A stretch of DNA of 6,557 nucleotides from Minisyncoccota bacterium (GCA_020050775.1 JAGVKC010000017.1:1-6557), one strand, 5' to 3'; shown: positions 1-4,029, counted from the stretch's first letter. Program-made: numbers and translations. The notes: generated from the sequence alone by a model not told the origin.

Positions 1-281
1 AGGACACACCCGTTATGATTGATATTGCTCGTTGCGAGTCTCGCTACAAGCAGTTCGACTCTAGTGGCAAGGTCATTAAAAATCCGAATAGTACCGCAAT
101 GGGTATCATGCAAATTATGGCTTCAATCCATGTGCCGGCAGCTGAAAAGCTCGGTCTTGATATCTACACCATTCAGGGGAACGTCGCGTATGCGAAATAC
201 CTCTTCGAACGTGAAGGTACTACCCCGTGGCTTTCAAGCTCCGCATGCTGGGGCAAGCAAAATCACATCGCTCGCCGTTAA
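1..281 (+). CDS. Lytic transglycosylase-like protein, C-terminal part (5' end outside window)
   Basis: This is the C-terminal end of a probable peptidoglycan-cleaving lytic transglycosylase of the SLT/goose-lysozyme-like fold. The frame is open to the left edge (codons from base 3 read D-T-P-V before the first Met), and the ATG at 15 has no SD, so the real start lies upstream. The visible part has the IARCES motif, whose Glu (E12 counting from base 3) is the expected catalytic acid. It is followed by the QFDSSGKV segment and the AMGIMQI motif that lines the active site in this family. The last third (YAKYLFEREGTTPW) matches the helix and Trp region seen in CPR homologues known to me. It would act on cell-wall glycan strands outside the membrane; any signal peptide would be in the missing part. 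A shared terminator follows 10 bases after the stop. Family assignment is good; substrate and role are inferred. Confidence 0.8.
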   Translation, partial: DTPVMIDIARCESRYKQFDSSGKVIKNPNSTAMGIMQIMASIHVPAAEKLGLDIYTIQGNVAYAKYLFEREGTTPWLSSSACWGKQNHIARR

Positions 282-291
282 TTTAGTCTTG

Positions 292-329
292 AAACAAAAA
301 TCCCGCCTTAACCGGCGGGATTTTTGTTT
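292..329. terminator. Bidirectional intrinsic terminator
   Basis: A perfect 16-bp inverted repeat (292-307 with 314-329) has a 6-base loop, a GC core (TCCCGCC/GGCGGGA) and an A-tract on the left and T-tract on the right. It therefore reads as a Rho-independent terminator in both directions. It sits between the convergent transglycosylase (+) and DoxX (-) stop codons and can serve both. Confidence 0.93.
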
Positions 330-331
330 GT

Positions 332-733
332 TTACAACGTTGAGTATCTGCGACTCTTCATGCTCCAGCGGCCAGGGCCAAGCGCAGTTACATAAAAAAG
401 CCCTCCCACGATAGCGATGTTTTTGAGGAAGAGGGTCATTTGCAGTTCGTCTGTGATATTGCCGTGGAAAATAAACGTAACGATAATAGTATAAATCGCT
501 AGAACGACAGCAGAAGTGCGAGTAAAGAAGTCCATCACCACTGCGATGCCGCACAGAACTTCAATACTTATAGCTACAACTGCAGCAAGTATTGGGTAGG
601 GAAGTCCGGCGGTAGTTATAAAGTCGACGATGTACGTAAAACCAAGGACTTTCATAACACCATTCCATAGAAAAACCCCGCCCATAAGAATTCGCCCGAT
701 GAGCGGCGCATAGCAGTCCATCCATTGATTCAT
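332..733 (-). CDS. DoxX family integral membrane protein
   Basis: This is a 133-aa protein with four predicted membrane helices at about residues 10-30, 46-68, 72-90 and 101-118, the layout and length of the DoxX family. The first helix carries the family-like pattern R-(I/L)-L-x-G-x-x-F-L-x-N-G-x-x-K (residues 14-28), and helix 2 begins after a TAGLPYP turn, as in DoxX proteins. DoxX-type proteins are quinone- or redox-linked membrane subunits whose exact reaction is often unknown, so no substrate is assigned. The ATG at 733 is the only Met before helix 1. The SD is weak (GAG four bases upstream), and a TAGAAT -10-like box ends 8 bases before the ATG, so the mRNA may be nearly leaderless. 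The stop is only two bases from the shared bidirectional terminator. No neighbouring redox gene is visible. Confidence 0.85.
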   Translation of the reverse strand: MNQWMDCYAPLIGRILMGGVFLWNGVMKVLGFTYIVDFITTAGLPYPILAAVVAISIEVLCGIAVVMDFFTRTSAVVLAIYTIIVTFIFHGNITDELQMTLFLKNIAIVGGLFYVTALGPGRWSMKSRRYSTL

Positions 734-741
734 ATATCTCT

Positions 742-747
742 ATTCTA
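742..747 (-). promoter_or_regulatory. Possible -10 box of the DoxX gene
   Basis: TAGAAT on the minus strand ends 8 bases before the DoxX ATG. No convincing -35 box lies 16-18 bases upstream, where the 763-796 hairpin is found instead. If used, transcription would begin at or next to the start codon. Confidence 0.3.
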
Positions 748-754
748 GCGTAAA

Positions 755-796
755 AAATAAATCCCCTGGCTAACGGGGGGCGATGTTAGCCAGGGG
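755..796 (-). terminator. Strong hairpin with U-tract, minus strand, upstream of DoxX
   Basis: A perfect 12-bp stem (763-774 with 785-796, CCCCTGGCTAAC/GTTAGCCAGGGG) has a 10-base loop. On the minus strand it is followed by GATTTATTTTTTA, the pattern of an intrinsic terminator; on the plus strand no T-run follows. No minus-strand gene feeds into it within the window, so it may end an unseen small RNA from the 800-930 region or be an attenuator in a DoxX leader that starts further upstream. Confidence 0.6.
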
Positions 797-881
797 CACT
801 ATGCGACGGAGAGTAATTGGAAGCGCGCTACACGCAAGGAGTGGTGGGGAACGCGAAACGAACTTCCGTACATAACTTTAG

Positions 882-896
882 CATGAGATTCTCATG
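882..896. promoter_or_regulatory. Operator-like palindrome upstream of the 972-1190 promoter
   Basis: CATGAGATTCTCATG is a perfect 7-bp inverted repeat around a single central T. It lies in non-coding DNA 11 bases upstream of the -35 box at 908, a usual place for a dimeric activator or regulator. The surrounding 797-907 stretch has no ORF. The binding protein is unknown. Confidence 0.35.
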
Positions 897-907
897 ACTT
901 TGCAAGA

Positions 908-936
908 TTGACGATACTAAAGAACTGTGATATTTT
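908..936 (+). promoter_or_regulatory. Sigma70-type promoter with extended -10
   Basis: TTGACG (908-913), an exact 17-base spacer and TATTTT (931-936) preceded by TGA (928-930) form a -35 plus extended -10 promoter. Transcription should start near 943, giving a leader of about 30 bases that contains the AGGAG SD at 960-964. Confidence 0.8.
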
Positions 937-971
937 CAAAATCGAATAGGTTATCAGTGAGGAGAAGGAAA

Positions 972-1190
972 ATGTTCAAAGGATTAGTATTGATGCTGGT
1001 CTGGACCATGATCCATGGTCCCAATGGAACCATAAGTGTTTCCCAGACCGCTTCACAAGTACCAGGTTCTACTTGCGAAGCTTTCAAAAAAAGGGTTGCG
1101 GATGGATTTAATCCCGGTGTACTCGTAGTCAATGACTATCAAAGATTTGAAAGAATAAAAACAACAGTGGAATGCTTGCCGTTGGAATAG
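972..1190 (+). CDS. Small probable exported protein with two cysteines (72 aa), function unknown
   Basis: I do not recognise a family. The ATG at 972 is chosen because AGGAG (960-964) lies 7 bases upstream and the promoter at 908-936 ends before it; an in-frame GTG at 927 would overlap the -10 box and is rejected. Residues 1-14 (MFKGLVLMLVWTMI) form a short hydrophobic segment after one Lys, which may be a signal peptide or anchor. The rest is soluble, with a Ser/Thr/Gln-rich linker (20-34), a basic stretch (KKR at 39-41) and just two cysteines, C35 and C68, well placed for one intramolecular disulfide if exported. The gene is monocistronic, with its own strong promoter and a terminator three bases after the stop. 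Coding status is well supported by signals; export is inferred. Confidence 0.75.
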   Translation: MFKGLVLMLVWTMIHGPNGTISVSQTASQVPGSTCEAFKKRVADGFNPGVLVVNDYQRFERIKTTVECLPLE

Positions 1191-1193
1191 TCG

Positions 1194-1226
1194 AAAGCCC
1201 CGCAGTTAGTGCGGGGCTTTTTCTTT
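1194..1226 (+). terminator. Intrinsic terminator of the 72-aa gene
   Basis: An 11-bp perfect stem (1194-1204 with 1210-1220, AAAGCCCCGCA/TGCGGGGCTTT) has a 5-base loop and is followed by TTCTTT. Confidence 0.93.
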
Positions 1227-1231
1227 GGTCG

Positions 1232-1240
1232 TGTTATAGT
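1232..1240 (+). promoter_or_regulatory. Extended -10 promoter (TGTTATAGT)
   Basis: TG (1232-1233), one base, then TATAGT (1235-1240) match an extended -10 element, directly after the preceding terminator. The -35 position falls in that terminator stem and has no good match, as is common for extended -10 promoters. A start near 1247 would give a leader of about 22 bases containing GGAGG. Confidence 0.55.
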
Positions 1241-1268
1241 TTCTCCAATTAGCTCTTTGGAGGTTTTA

Positions 1269-1460
1269 ATGGCAACTGGTTTTGCTGCGAAAGCAGCACG
1301 TTTTCACAAGAAGGCACTTATCGATGAAATGTACGTCTTTATATTGTGCAATTGGGTCGGCGCGTCTTTCCAGAAAATAGATATATATCCGGCGCCTAAC
1401 ATCAGTCCAATCAGTAGAGCTATTCCTAGATATTTCATTACGCGAACTATGTGCATATAG
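1269..1460 (+). CDS. Possible 63-aa ORF or antisense transcript, function unknown
   Basis: The ATG at 1269 has an excellent SD (GGAGG at 1259-1263, 5-base spacing) and an extended -10 promoter upstream, so translation initiation is plausible. Only the first twenty or so residues (MATGFAAKAARFHKKALIDE) look protein-like; the rest is compositionally odd and runs wholly antisense to the 44-aa membrane ORF at 1304-1438. A small hairpin with a GAAA loop (TGCTGC/GCAGCA, 1283-1298) lies within the first codons. Options are a genuine short protein, the decayed 5' end of a longer gene, or an RNA whose main job is to pair with the opposite transcript. The initiation signals are visible; the function is not. 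Confidence 0.35.
   Translation: MATGFAAKAARFHKKALIDEMYVFILCNWVGASFQKIDIYPAPNISPISRAIPRYFITRTMCI
1304..1438 (-). CDS. Single-helix membrane microprotein (44 aa)
   Basis: The minus-strand ATG at 1438 opens a 44-codon frame, MKYLGIALLIGLMLGAGYIS and onwards, ending with TGA at 1304. Residues 4-23 form one clear membrane helix rich in Leu, Ile, Gly and Ala, flanked by K2 and K24; the tail is about 20 polar residues. The helix begins directly after the start Met, as in small membrane proteins and in type I toxins. No SD is visible. An extended -10 (TGCTACAAT, 1463-1471) is 24 bases upstream. No family is recognised. The ORF is fully antisense to 1269-1460, so probably only one of the two is a protein gene; the coherent helix makes me favour this one. 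Confidence 0.5.
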   Translation of the reverse strand: MKYLGIALLIGLMLGAGYISIFWKDAPTQLHNIKTYISSISAFL

Positions 1461-1462
1461 AA

Positions 1463-1471
1463 ATTGTAGCA
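1463..1471 (-). promoter_or_regulatory. Extended -10 promoter for the 44-aa membrane ORF
   Basis: On the minus strand TGC (1471-1469) precedes TACAAT (1468-1463), an extended -10 match. The -35 region is weak. Expected transcription start is near 1456, about 18 bases before the ATG. Confidence 0.45.
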
Positions 1472-1512
1472 TCAGGAAAAGGAAGTCGCTCCCCTTCGTC
1501 TGCCCGATATTT

Positions 1513-1521
1513 TGATAGACT
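1513..1521 (+). promoter_or_regulatory. Possible extended -10 of the tfoX-like gene, leaderless
   Basis: TGATAGACT (TG at 1513-1514, TAGACT at 1516-1521) ends 7 bases before the ATG at 1529, so transcription would begin at about the A of the start codon. This agrees with the lack of any SD in front of that ATG. Confidence 0.4.
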
Positions 1522-1528
1522 AGTTTGT

Positions 1529-1876
1529 ATGGCCACTTCTCCCGAAACTATTGAATTTATTCTTGAAAAACTCCGCCTGCCTGCGCAGGCAGGCAACCAC
1601 GGCTGCTTTAAGGCTCGTGCAATGTTCGGTGAATATGCGCTTTACGCTGATGACAAAGTTGTCGCGCTAGTGTGCGACGACCAGTTGTTTGTAAAAATTC
1701 TTCCCGAAAGCAAAGAGTTGGCTGATGTGTGTGATACTGGTGCGCCGTACCCGGGCGCCAAGCTGCACTATGTGGTTGAAGAAGATCAGCTTTCTAAATT
1801 GGAATACTTACCCGCAATGCTTCTTGATATATCCAAAGCATTGCCTAAACCGAAGCCAAAAAAGAAAAGGAAATAA
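1529..1876 (+). CDS. TfoX N-terminal domain protein (115 aa)
   Basis: This is a single-domain member of the TfoX/Sxy N-terminal family, small proteins related to the competence regulator but without its C-terminal domain. The start ATG at 1529 fits the family N-terminus (M-A-T-S-P-E-T, helix IEFILEKL). The hallmark MFGEYALYADDKVVALVCDDQLFVK follows at about residues 32-56. The length is normal for the family plus two additions: a 7-10 residue insertion (about R16-G25, L-P-A-Q-A-G) made by a 20-bp palindrome at 1575-1594, and a Lys/Pro-rich basic tail (KPKPKKKRK). The molecular role of stand-alone TfoX_N proteins is not firmly known; a regulatory role linked to DNA uptake is only suggested by the name. 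There is no SD; the gene may be leaderless. No terminator hairpin with a T-run is seen directly after the stop. Confidence 0.88.
   Translation: MATSPETIEFILEKLRLPAQAGNHGCFKARAMFGEYALYADDKVVALVCDDQLFVKILPESKELADVCDTGAPYPGAKLHYVVEEDQLSKLEYLPAMLLDISKALPKPKPKKKRK
1575..1594. repeat. Perfect 20-bp GC-rich palindrome inserted in frame in the tfoX-like gene
   Basis: GCCTGCCTGCGCAGGCAGGC equals its own reverse complement. It begins one base inside codon 16 of the tfoX-like gene and, with flanking codons, encodes RLPAQAG where family members normally have a short helix-to-strand junction. It looks like an insertion of a short palindromic repeat that kept the frame. Confidence 0.85.
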
Positions 1877-2112
1877 AAGGGAACCGACTCCCCTGCGGTT
1901 AACCGAGATTTTAGCAGGGAAGCGGAAGAGCTCAAAGAACCGGCTCCAGCGGCTGGTTTAGCCGTACCAGAGTCGGGGTAGAACTCGCGCCGGGACTATC
2001 CAGGCCCATATAAAAGAGATTAGAGAGGCTGGCAGGGATGGGAGGGCTAGGCAGTGCTGAGGCGTCGGACCACTCTCCAGGCCTCCAATAGATAAGCGTC
2101 GCAAAAGGTATA

Positions 2113-2121
2113 TTGTGCGAC
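2113..2121 (+). repeat. TGTGCGAC motif, copy 1
   Basis: TTGTGCGAC here forms the 3' arm of a 7-bp hairpin (CGTCGCA at 2097-2103 with TGCGACG at 2116-2122). It belongs to a family of eight intergenic copies in this window. Confidence 0.7.
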
Positions 2122-2182
2122 GTATCCACTATAGAGCGGAGGGGCTGCCCTCAGTCTTCGAACTACCACCCTCCCTTCCCCT

Positions 2183-2251
2183 CCAAACCACTGTGCGACT
2201 CTTTTCCAAACATTTGTGCGACACTCTTGCGTATGTTTGTGCGACCAATAC
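2183..2251 (+). repeat. Three iteron-like 23-bp direct repeats carrying TGTGCGAC
   Basis: TGTGCGAC occurs at 2192-2199, 2215-2222 and 2238-2245, exactly 23 bases apart each time. The first two 23-base units (2183-2205 and 2206-2228) both start CCAAAC and match at 18 of 23 positions; the third keeps the core with TTTGTGCGACC. The near two-helical-turn spacing would place each core on the same face of the DNA, as in protein-binding iterons. Confidence 0.75.
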
Positions 2252-2299
2252 TTCCACAAATAGGCACTCCCCCGATTTTTTGAATAATGGGTAGGGGAG

Positions 2300-2335
2300 G
2301 TCAAATGATAAATGCCCCGGATGGGGCATTTATCA
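2300..2335 (-). terminator. Terminator of the protease operon
   Basis: A perfect 13-bp stem (2306-2318 with 2323-2335, TGATAAATGCCCC/GGGGCATTTATCA) has a 4-base loop. On the minus strand the 3' arm runs into CATTTATCATTTG. The T-run is short, so termination may be moderate. It lies 12 bases after the protease stop. Confidence 0.75.
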
Positions 2336-2347
2336 CTTCCCTGTCCT

Positions 2348-3019
2348 TTAGAAAGGAATAATTTGTGCAATTTTCTTCTTTTTAACTTTATAGTTGAAAA
2401 AACACTTATGTTCGTTTTCTCTATCGTTATGATTGAACTGAATGAATTCAAAATTATTAAAGAAAGGTCGGCCAACTAGCACACCTCCTTCAAGAGTTGA
2501 GTTAATCGCGATTATTTCTCCCTTTATTTGATCTATCTGTACCTGAAAGTGTTTAAAAAGGTTTGTATCAGCAAGAGCTTGTTTTTGTGGTTCGATATTA
2601 GCATTCAGTTTTTCAGTAAGACCCTTAAGAGTCTGTTCTATTTCTTCGCTTGGAACTTTCCACCAGACTGTCTCGTCAAACTTGTATATCTCACGCTTAA
2701 GGTTATTAGCCATAAAAATGGTACAAGCACGTTCAACGCAATGAATGCTACCTCCTATGCCACTTACAATTATAGTTTTTTCTCCTTCTTGCAAAGGAGC
2801 TAAACCTATTGATTTTCCTATGGAGAAAGGAATCGCGGTGTGGTCTGCACCAGAGTCAATGAGCCCAAAAGCTTTAGGGCTTATTAGATAATCTGCAGCA
2901 TCTGGTACTTGCCCAGGCGGTGCGTTAGAAAACGCAATATCTATATAAGGGCGATGTCTTCCCTTATCTTCGGTATAGAAAACTTTACTAAAGTGATCGA
3001 TCCGAGAATAATCTTTCAT
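2348..3019 (-). CDS. Retropepsin-like (clan AA) aspartic protease, 223 aa
   Basis: Residues 51-62 (FGLIDSGADHTA) carry the catalytic D-S-G-A motif of retroviral-type aspartic proteases, with D55 as the nucleophile-activating Asp. A flap-like GIGGSIHCVE follows at 87-96. The C-terminal strand-loop VLVGRPFFNNFEF (180-192) matches the family's (I/L)-L-G-R-(D/P)-F-(L/F) motif. One domain carries one catalytic Asp, so it must dimerise to be active. Between flap and C-terminal motif is a roughly 45-residue helical insertion (about 125-168). There is no signal peptide or membrane helix, so it is probably cytoplasmic. The C-terminus is Lys-rich (KVKKKK). It follows the 74-aa gene by 12 bases and shares its promoter; its own SD is absent, so translation may be coupled to the upstream gene. 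Family assignment is firm; the substrate is unknown. Confidence 0.85.
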   Translation of the reverse strand: MKDYSRIDHFSKVFYTEDKGRHRPYIDIAFSNAPPGQVPDAADYLISPKAFGLIDSGADHTAIPFSIGKSIGLAPLQEGEKTIIVSGIGGSIHCVERACTIFMANNLKREIYKFDETVWWKVPSEEIEQTLKGLTEKLNANIEPQKQALADTNLFKHFQVQIDQIKGEIIAINSTLEGGVLVGRPFFNNFEFIQFNHNDRENEHKCFFNYKVKKKKIAQIIPF

Positions 3020-3031
3020 GGCTAGTTCTAG

Positions 3032-3256
3032 CTATGCGAAAGCTAGAAGCTGAGCAAGATTGTCTCCTGATGTTTGAACTAGTAGAACAGTAGGTCGTAG
3101 TTTTTCTGTAGCAAGAATTTCTTCCGCTTTTTTGTATGCTTCGTCAGCTACTACAGAATGAAAAAGCACTTTAGGGTTTTCTGCATCAGGAAAAAATACA
3201 ATAAATTCTCCTTTATATTTTTCGCTGTCTGCTGGTAGGTTGTATTGTTCGGCCAT
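3032..3256 (-). CDS. Small soluble protein (74 aa), first gene of the protease operon
   Basis: The ATG at 3256 (MAEQYNLP) is preferred over an in-frame GTG at 3277, because the predicted transcription start is near 3274. There is no SD. The sequence reads as an extended N-terminus, a strand (GEFIVFFPDAENPKVLFHSVV), a helix (ADEAYKKAEEILATE) and a strand (TVLLVQTSGD). This resembles the layout of small DUF5678-type proteins (strand with Y-x-G-x-(W/F)-(V/I), helix, final hydrophobic strand). In my memory such proteins often sit beside retropepsin-like proteases, but that match is a suggestion only. It has no cysteines and no membrane segment. Position and co-transcription suggest it is a substrate, regulator or partner of the protease. 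Confidence 0.75.
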   Translation of the reverse strand: MAEQYNLPADSEKYKGEFIVFFPDAENPKVLFHSVVADEAYKKAEEILATEKLRPTVLLVQTSGDNLAQLLAFA

Positions 3257-3280
3257 AAATATGCCCACGTCGGGCACTGA

Positions 3281-3309
3281 ATACTATAACTATATACCCT
3301 TTAAATCAA
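3281..3309 (-). promoter_or_regulatory. Promoter of the small protein/protease operon
   Basis: On the minus strand TTGATT (3309-3304), a 17-base spacer and TAGTAT (3286-3281) form a sigma70-type promoter, with TATAGT in the overlapping frame as an alternative -10. The leader includes a 5-bp hairpin TGCCC/GGGCA (3262-3266 with 3272-3276) just before the ATG. Confidence 0.65.
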
Positions 3310-3566
3310 GTGAAAAGAGGATACTTCACTACATCTAATCTTCACTTCCCTATCTACTTTATAGGTCGCACAAATAGTCTGAAGTTGTTCGGTAAACGGT
3401 AATTGTGCGACGTCCTCACTGATTTTGTAGCGTTGGTCGCCCCACCAACATGCAGCAGAATAATTTTGATAACGAAAAAGACCACAGGGAAGGTTGAAGG
3501 AAAAATTTATAACGTGCGGGGAGGGGGTTCTACTTCCCTCCTCCGGGAAACGGTAATTGTGCGACC
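3310..3566. other. Gene-free stretch with three TGTGCGAC motifs
   Basis: There is no credible coding frame. GTCGCACAA at 3365-3373 is the only motif copy in the inverse orientation. Two further copies at 3403-3411 and 3557-3565 lie in an 18-base direct repeat AAACGGTAATTGTGCGAC (3394-3411 and 3548-3565), 154 bases apart. An A+T-rich segment and a G-rich/C-rich patch (about 3518-3546, able to pair GGGGAGGG with CCCTCCTC) lie between them. Confidence 0.6.
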
Positions 3567-3601
3567 AAAGAAAAAGACCTCCGCATTTGCGCGGAGGTCT
3601 T
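3567..3601 (-). terminator. Minus-strand intrinsic terminator
   Basis: An 11-bp stem (3574-3584 with 3591-3601, AAGACCTCCGC/GCGGAGGTCTT) has a 6-base loop and is followed on the minus strand by TTTCTTTGG. The TGTGCGAC motif copy starts at the end of the U-tract. It implies a minus-strand transcript entering from 3602 upward. Confidence 0.88.
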
Positions 3602-3627
3602 GTCGTTGAAACGCTCTGGATACCGGC

Positions 3628-3744
3628 TTAGTACCAGAGGATTTCTTTCGCCGGAGCCCCAGTGTAAGGCTTTCCGGAAGTTTCGGTGCCGTAGATTGGA
3701 ATGTACTTTGTGTCCTCTTCCCTTTCGGTTGTGGACCACCCCAC
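3628..3744 (-). CDS. Possible 38-aa ORF with GTG start, or gene remnant
   Basis: A minus-strand frame from GTG at 3744 (V-G-W-S-T-T-E-R-E-E-D) to TAA at 3628 has protein-like, polar, Tyr-rich composition (KYIPIYGTETSGKPYTG) and ends 27 bases before a minus-strand terminator. There is no SD, and the best promoter, TGATATAGT at 3743-3751, overlaps the GTG, which would leave the mRNA without that start codon. A different-frame GTG at 3739 fits a leaderless start but gives a basic, low-quality product that runs into the terminator. It may be a short gene, a truncated gene or a small RNA unit; transcription is better supported than translation. Confidence 0.35.
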   Translation of the reverse strand: MGWSTTEREEDTKYIPIYGTETSGKPYTGAPAKEILWY

Positions 3745-3751
3745 TATATCA
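3743..3751 (-). promoter_or_regulatory. Extended -10 element (TGATATAGT)
   Basis: The minus strand reads TG (3751-3750), A, TATAGT (3748-3743), immediately after the U-tract of the next terminator. It would start a transcript near 3736 that ends at the 3567-3601 terminator, about 150 bases long. Confidence 0.45.
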
Positions 3752-3783
3752 AAGAAAAAGCCCCGCTAGCTAGGCGGGGCTTT
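3751..3783 (-). terminator. Terminator of the 80-aa membrane protein gene
   Basis: A 10-bp stem (3757-3766 with 3774-3783, AAAGCCCCGC/GCGGGGCTTT) has a 7-base loop and is followed on the minus strand by TTCTTTG. It starts three bases after the stop codon. Confidence 0.92.
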
Positions 3784-3786
3784 CAG

Positions 3787-4029
3787 CTACTGCTTGATAG
3801 TCAGTATTCCTTTTCTCATTGCAGAAAAAGAAAGGGCGGAAAATAGTAGTAATTCAAAGAGTCCAACTAAATCCCAGGCATTGAGGGCGACGTCCGACCC
3901 TAATCTTTTGAGCATCGTCGAAAAAATTACAAGAGCTATCAGTGCCAACACAACCCCAATAACAATAAGGAGTGCACCTCCTGCGTCGCTCAGCAATTCT
4001 CGCCAAATGGACTTATACCGTGTGGTCAT
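3787..4029 (-). CDS. Two-helix small membrane protein (80 aa), function unknown
   Basis: The ATG at 4029 is chosen because GGAGG (4035-4039) lies 5 bases upstream; a TTG further upstream overlaps this SD. Two hydrophobic segments, about 17-39 (GGALLIVIGVVLALIALVIF region) and 53-71 (DLVGLFELLLFSALSFSAM), are joined by a short positively charged loop (LKRLGSDV). Basic residues at 4-10 and 72-79 suggest both ends face the cytoplasm. No family is recognised and no catalytic motif is visible. It is monocistronic, with an extended -10 promoter 34 bases upstream and a terminator directly after the stop. Coding status is strong; function is not assigned. Confidence 0.82.
   Translation of the reverse strand: MTTRYKSIWRELLSDAGGALLIVIGVVLALIALVIFSTMLKRLGSDVALNAWDLVGLFELLLFSALSFSAMRKGILTIKQ

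Larger units (their letters stand above)
1877..2305. other. Long GC-rich intergenic region between convergent genes; possible structured RNA or decayed gene
   Basis: There is no convincing intact gene in this roughly 430-base stretch between the tfoX-like (+) and protease (-) 3' ends. Bases 1884-1976 can fold into a junction: outer stem CCGACTC/GAGTCGG (1884-1890 with 1970-1976), hairpin CCCTGC/GCAGGG (1891-1896 with 1914-1919) and hairpin AACCGGC/GCTGGTT (1938-1944 with 1952-1958). A second imperfect stem pairs 2041-2055 with about 2073-2087. A third, CGTCGCA/TGCGACG (2097-2103 with 2116-2122), contains the first TGTGCGAC motif. Alternatively, the tfoX frame continues past its stop for 34 codons with protein-like composition, so decayed coding DNA is possible. 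It is visibly more GC-rich than the flanking genes. The right end carries the iteron-like repeats. Confidence 0.45.

Noticed and set aside
15..17. ATG at 15 as the true start of the transglycosylase
   Set aside because: The frame is open to the window edge, there is no SD, and the catalytic IARCES motif would be at the very N-terminus.
927..929. GTG start for the 972-1190 gene
   Set aside because: It lies between the -35 and -10 boxes of the promoter; the ATG at 972 has AGGAG at ideal spacing.
1451..1528. Earlier ATG of the tfoX-like gene at 1451
   Set aside because: It adds 26 non-family residues and lies upstream of the likely promoter; family alignment starts at 1529.
1884..1976. tRNA gene suggested by a 7-bp closing stem
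   Set aside because: There is no T-loop TTCRA, no D-loop GG, no anticodon arm of proper size on either strand and no CCA.
2047..2475. Minus-strand 142-aa and 66-aa frames over 2047-2475
   Set aside because: They run through the protease terminator and the 3' end of the protease gene, and their composition is not protein-like.
3257..3277. GTG start at 3277 for the 74-aa gene
   Set aside because: The predicted transcription start is at about 3274, and the GTG lies in a leader hairpin region.
2183..3565. CRISPR array
   Set aside because: The conserved core is only 8-9 bases, the 23-base period covers three units only, and there are no spacers or cas genes.
3403..3609. Plus-strand 68-aa frame at 3403-3609
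   Set aside because: It starts inside a repeat motif, crosses a minus-strand terminator and has no SD or protein-like composition.
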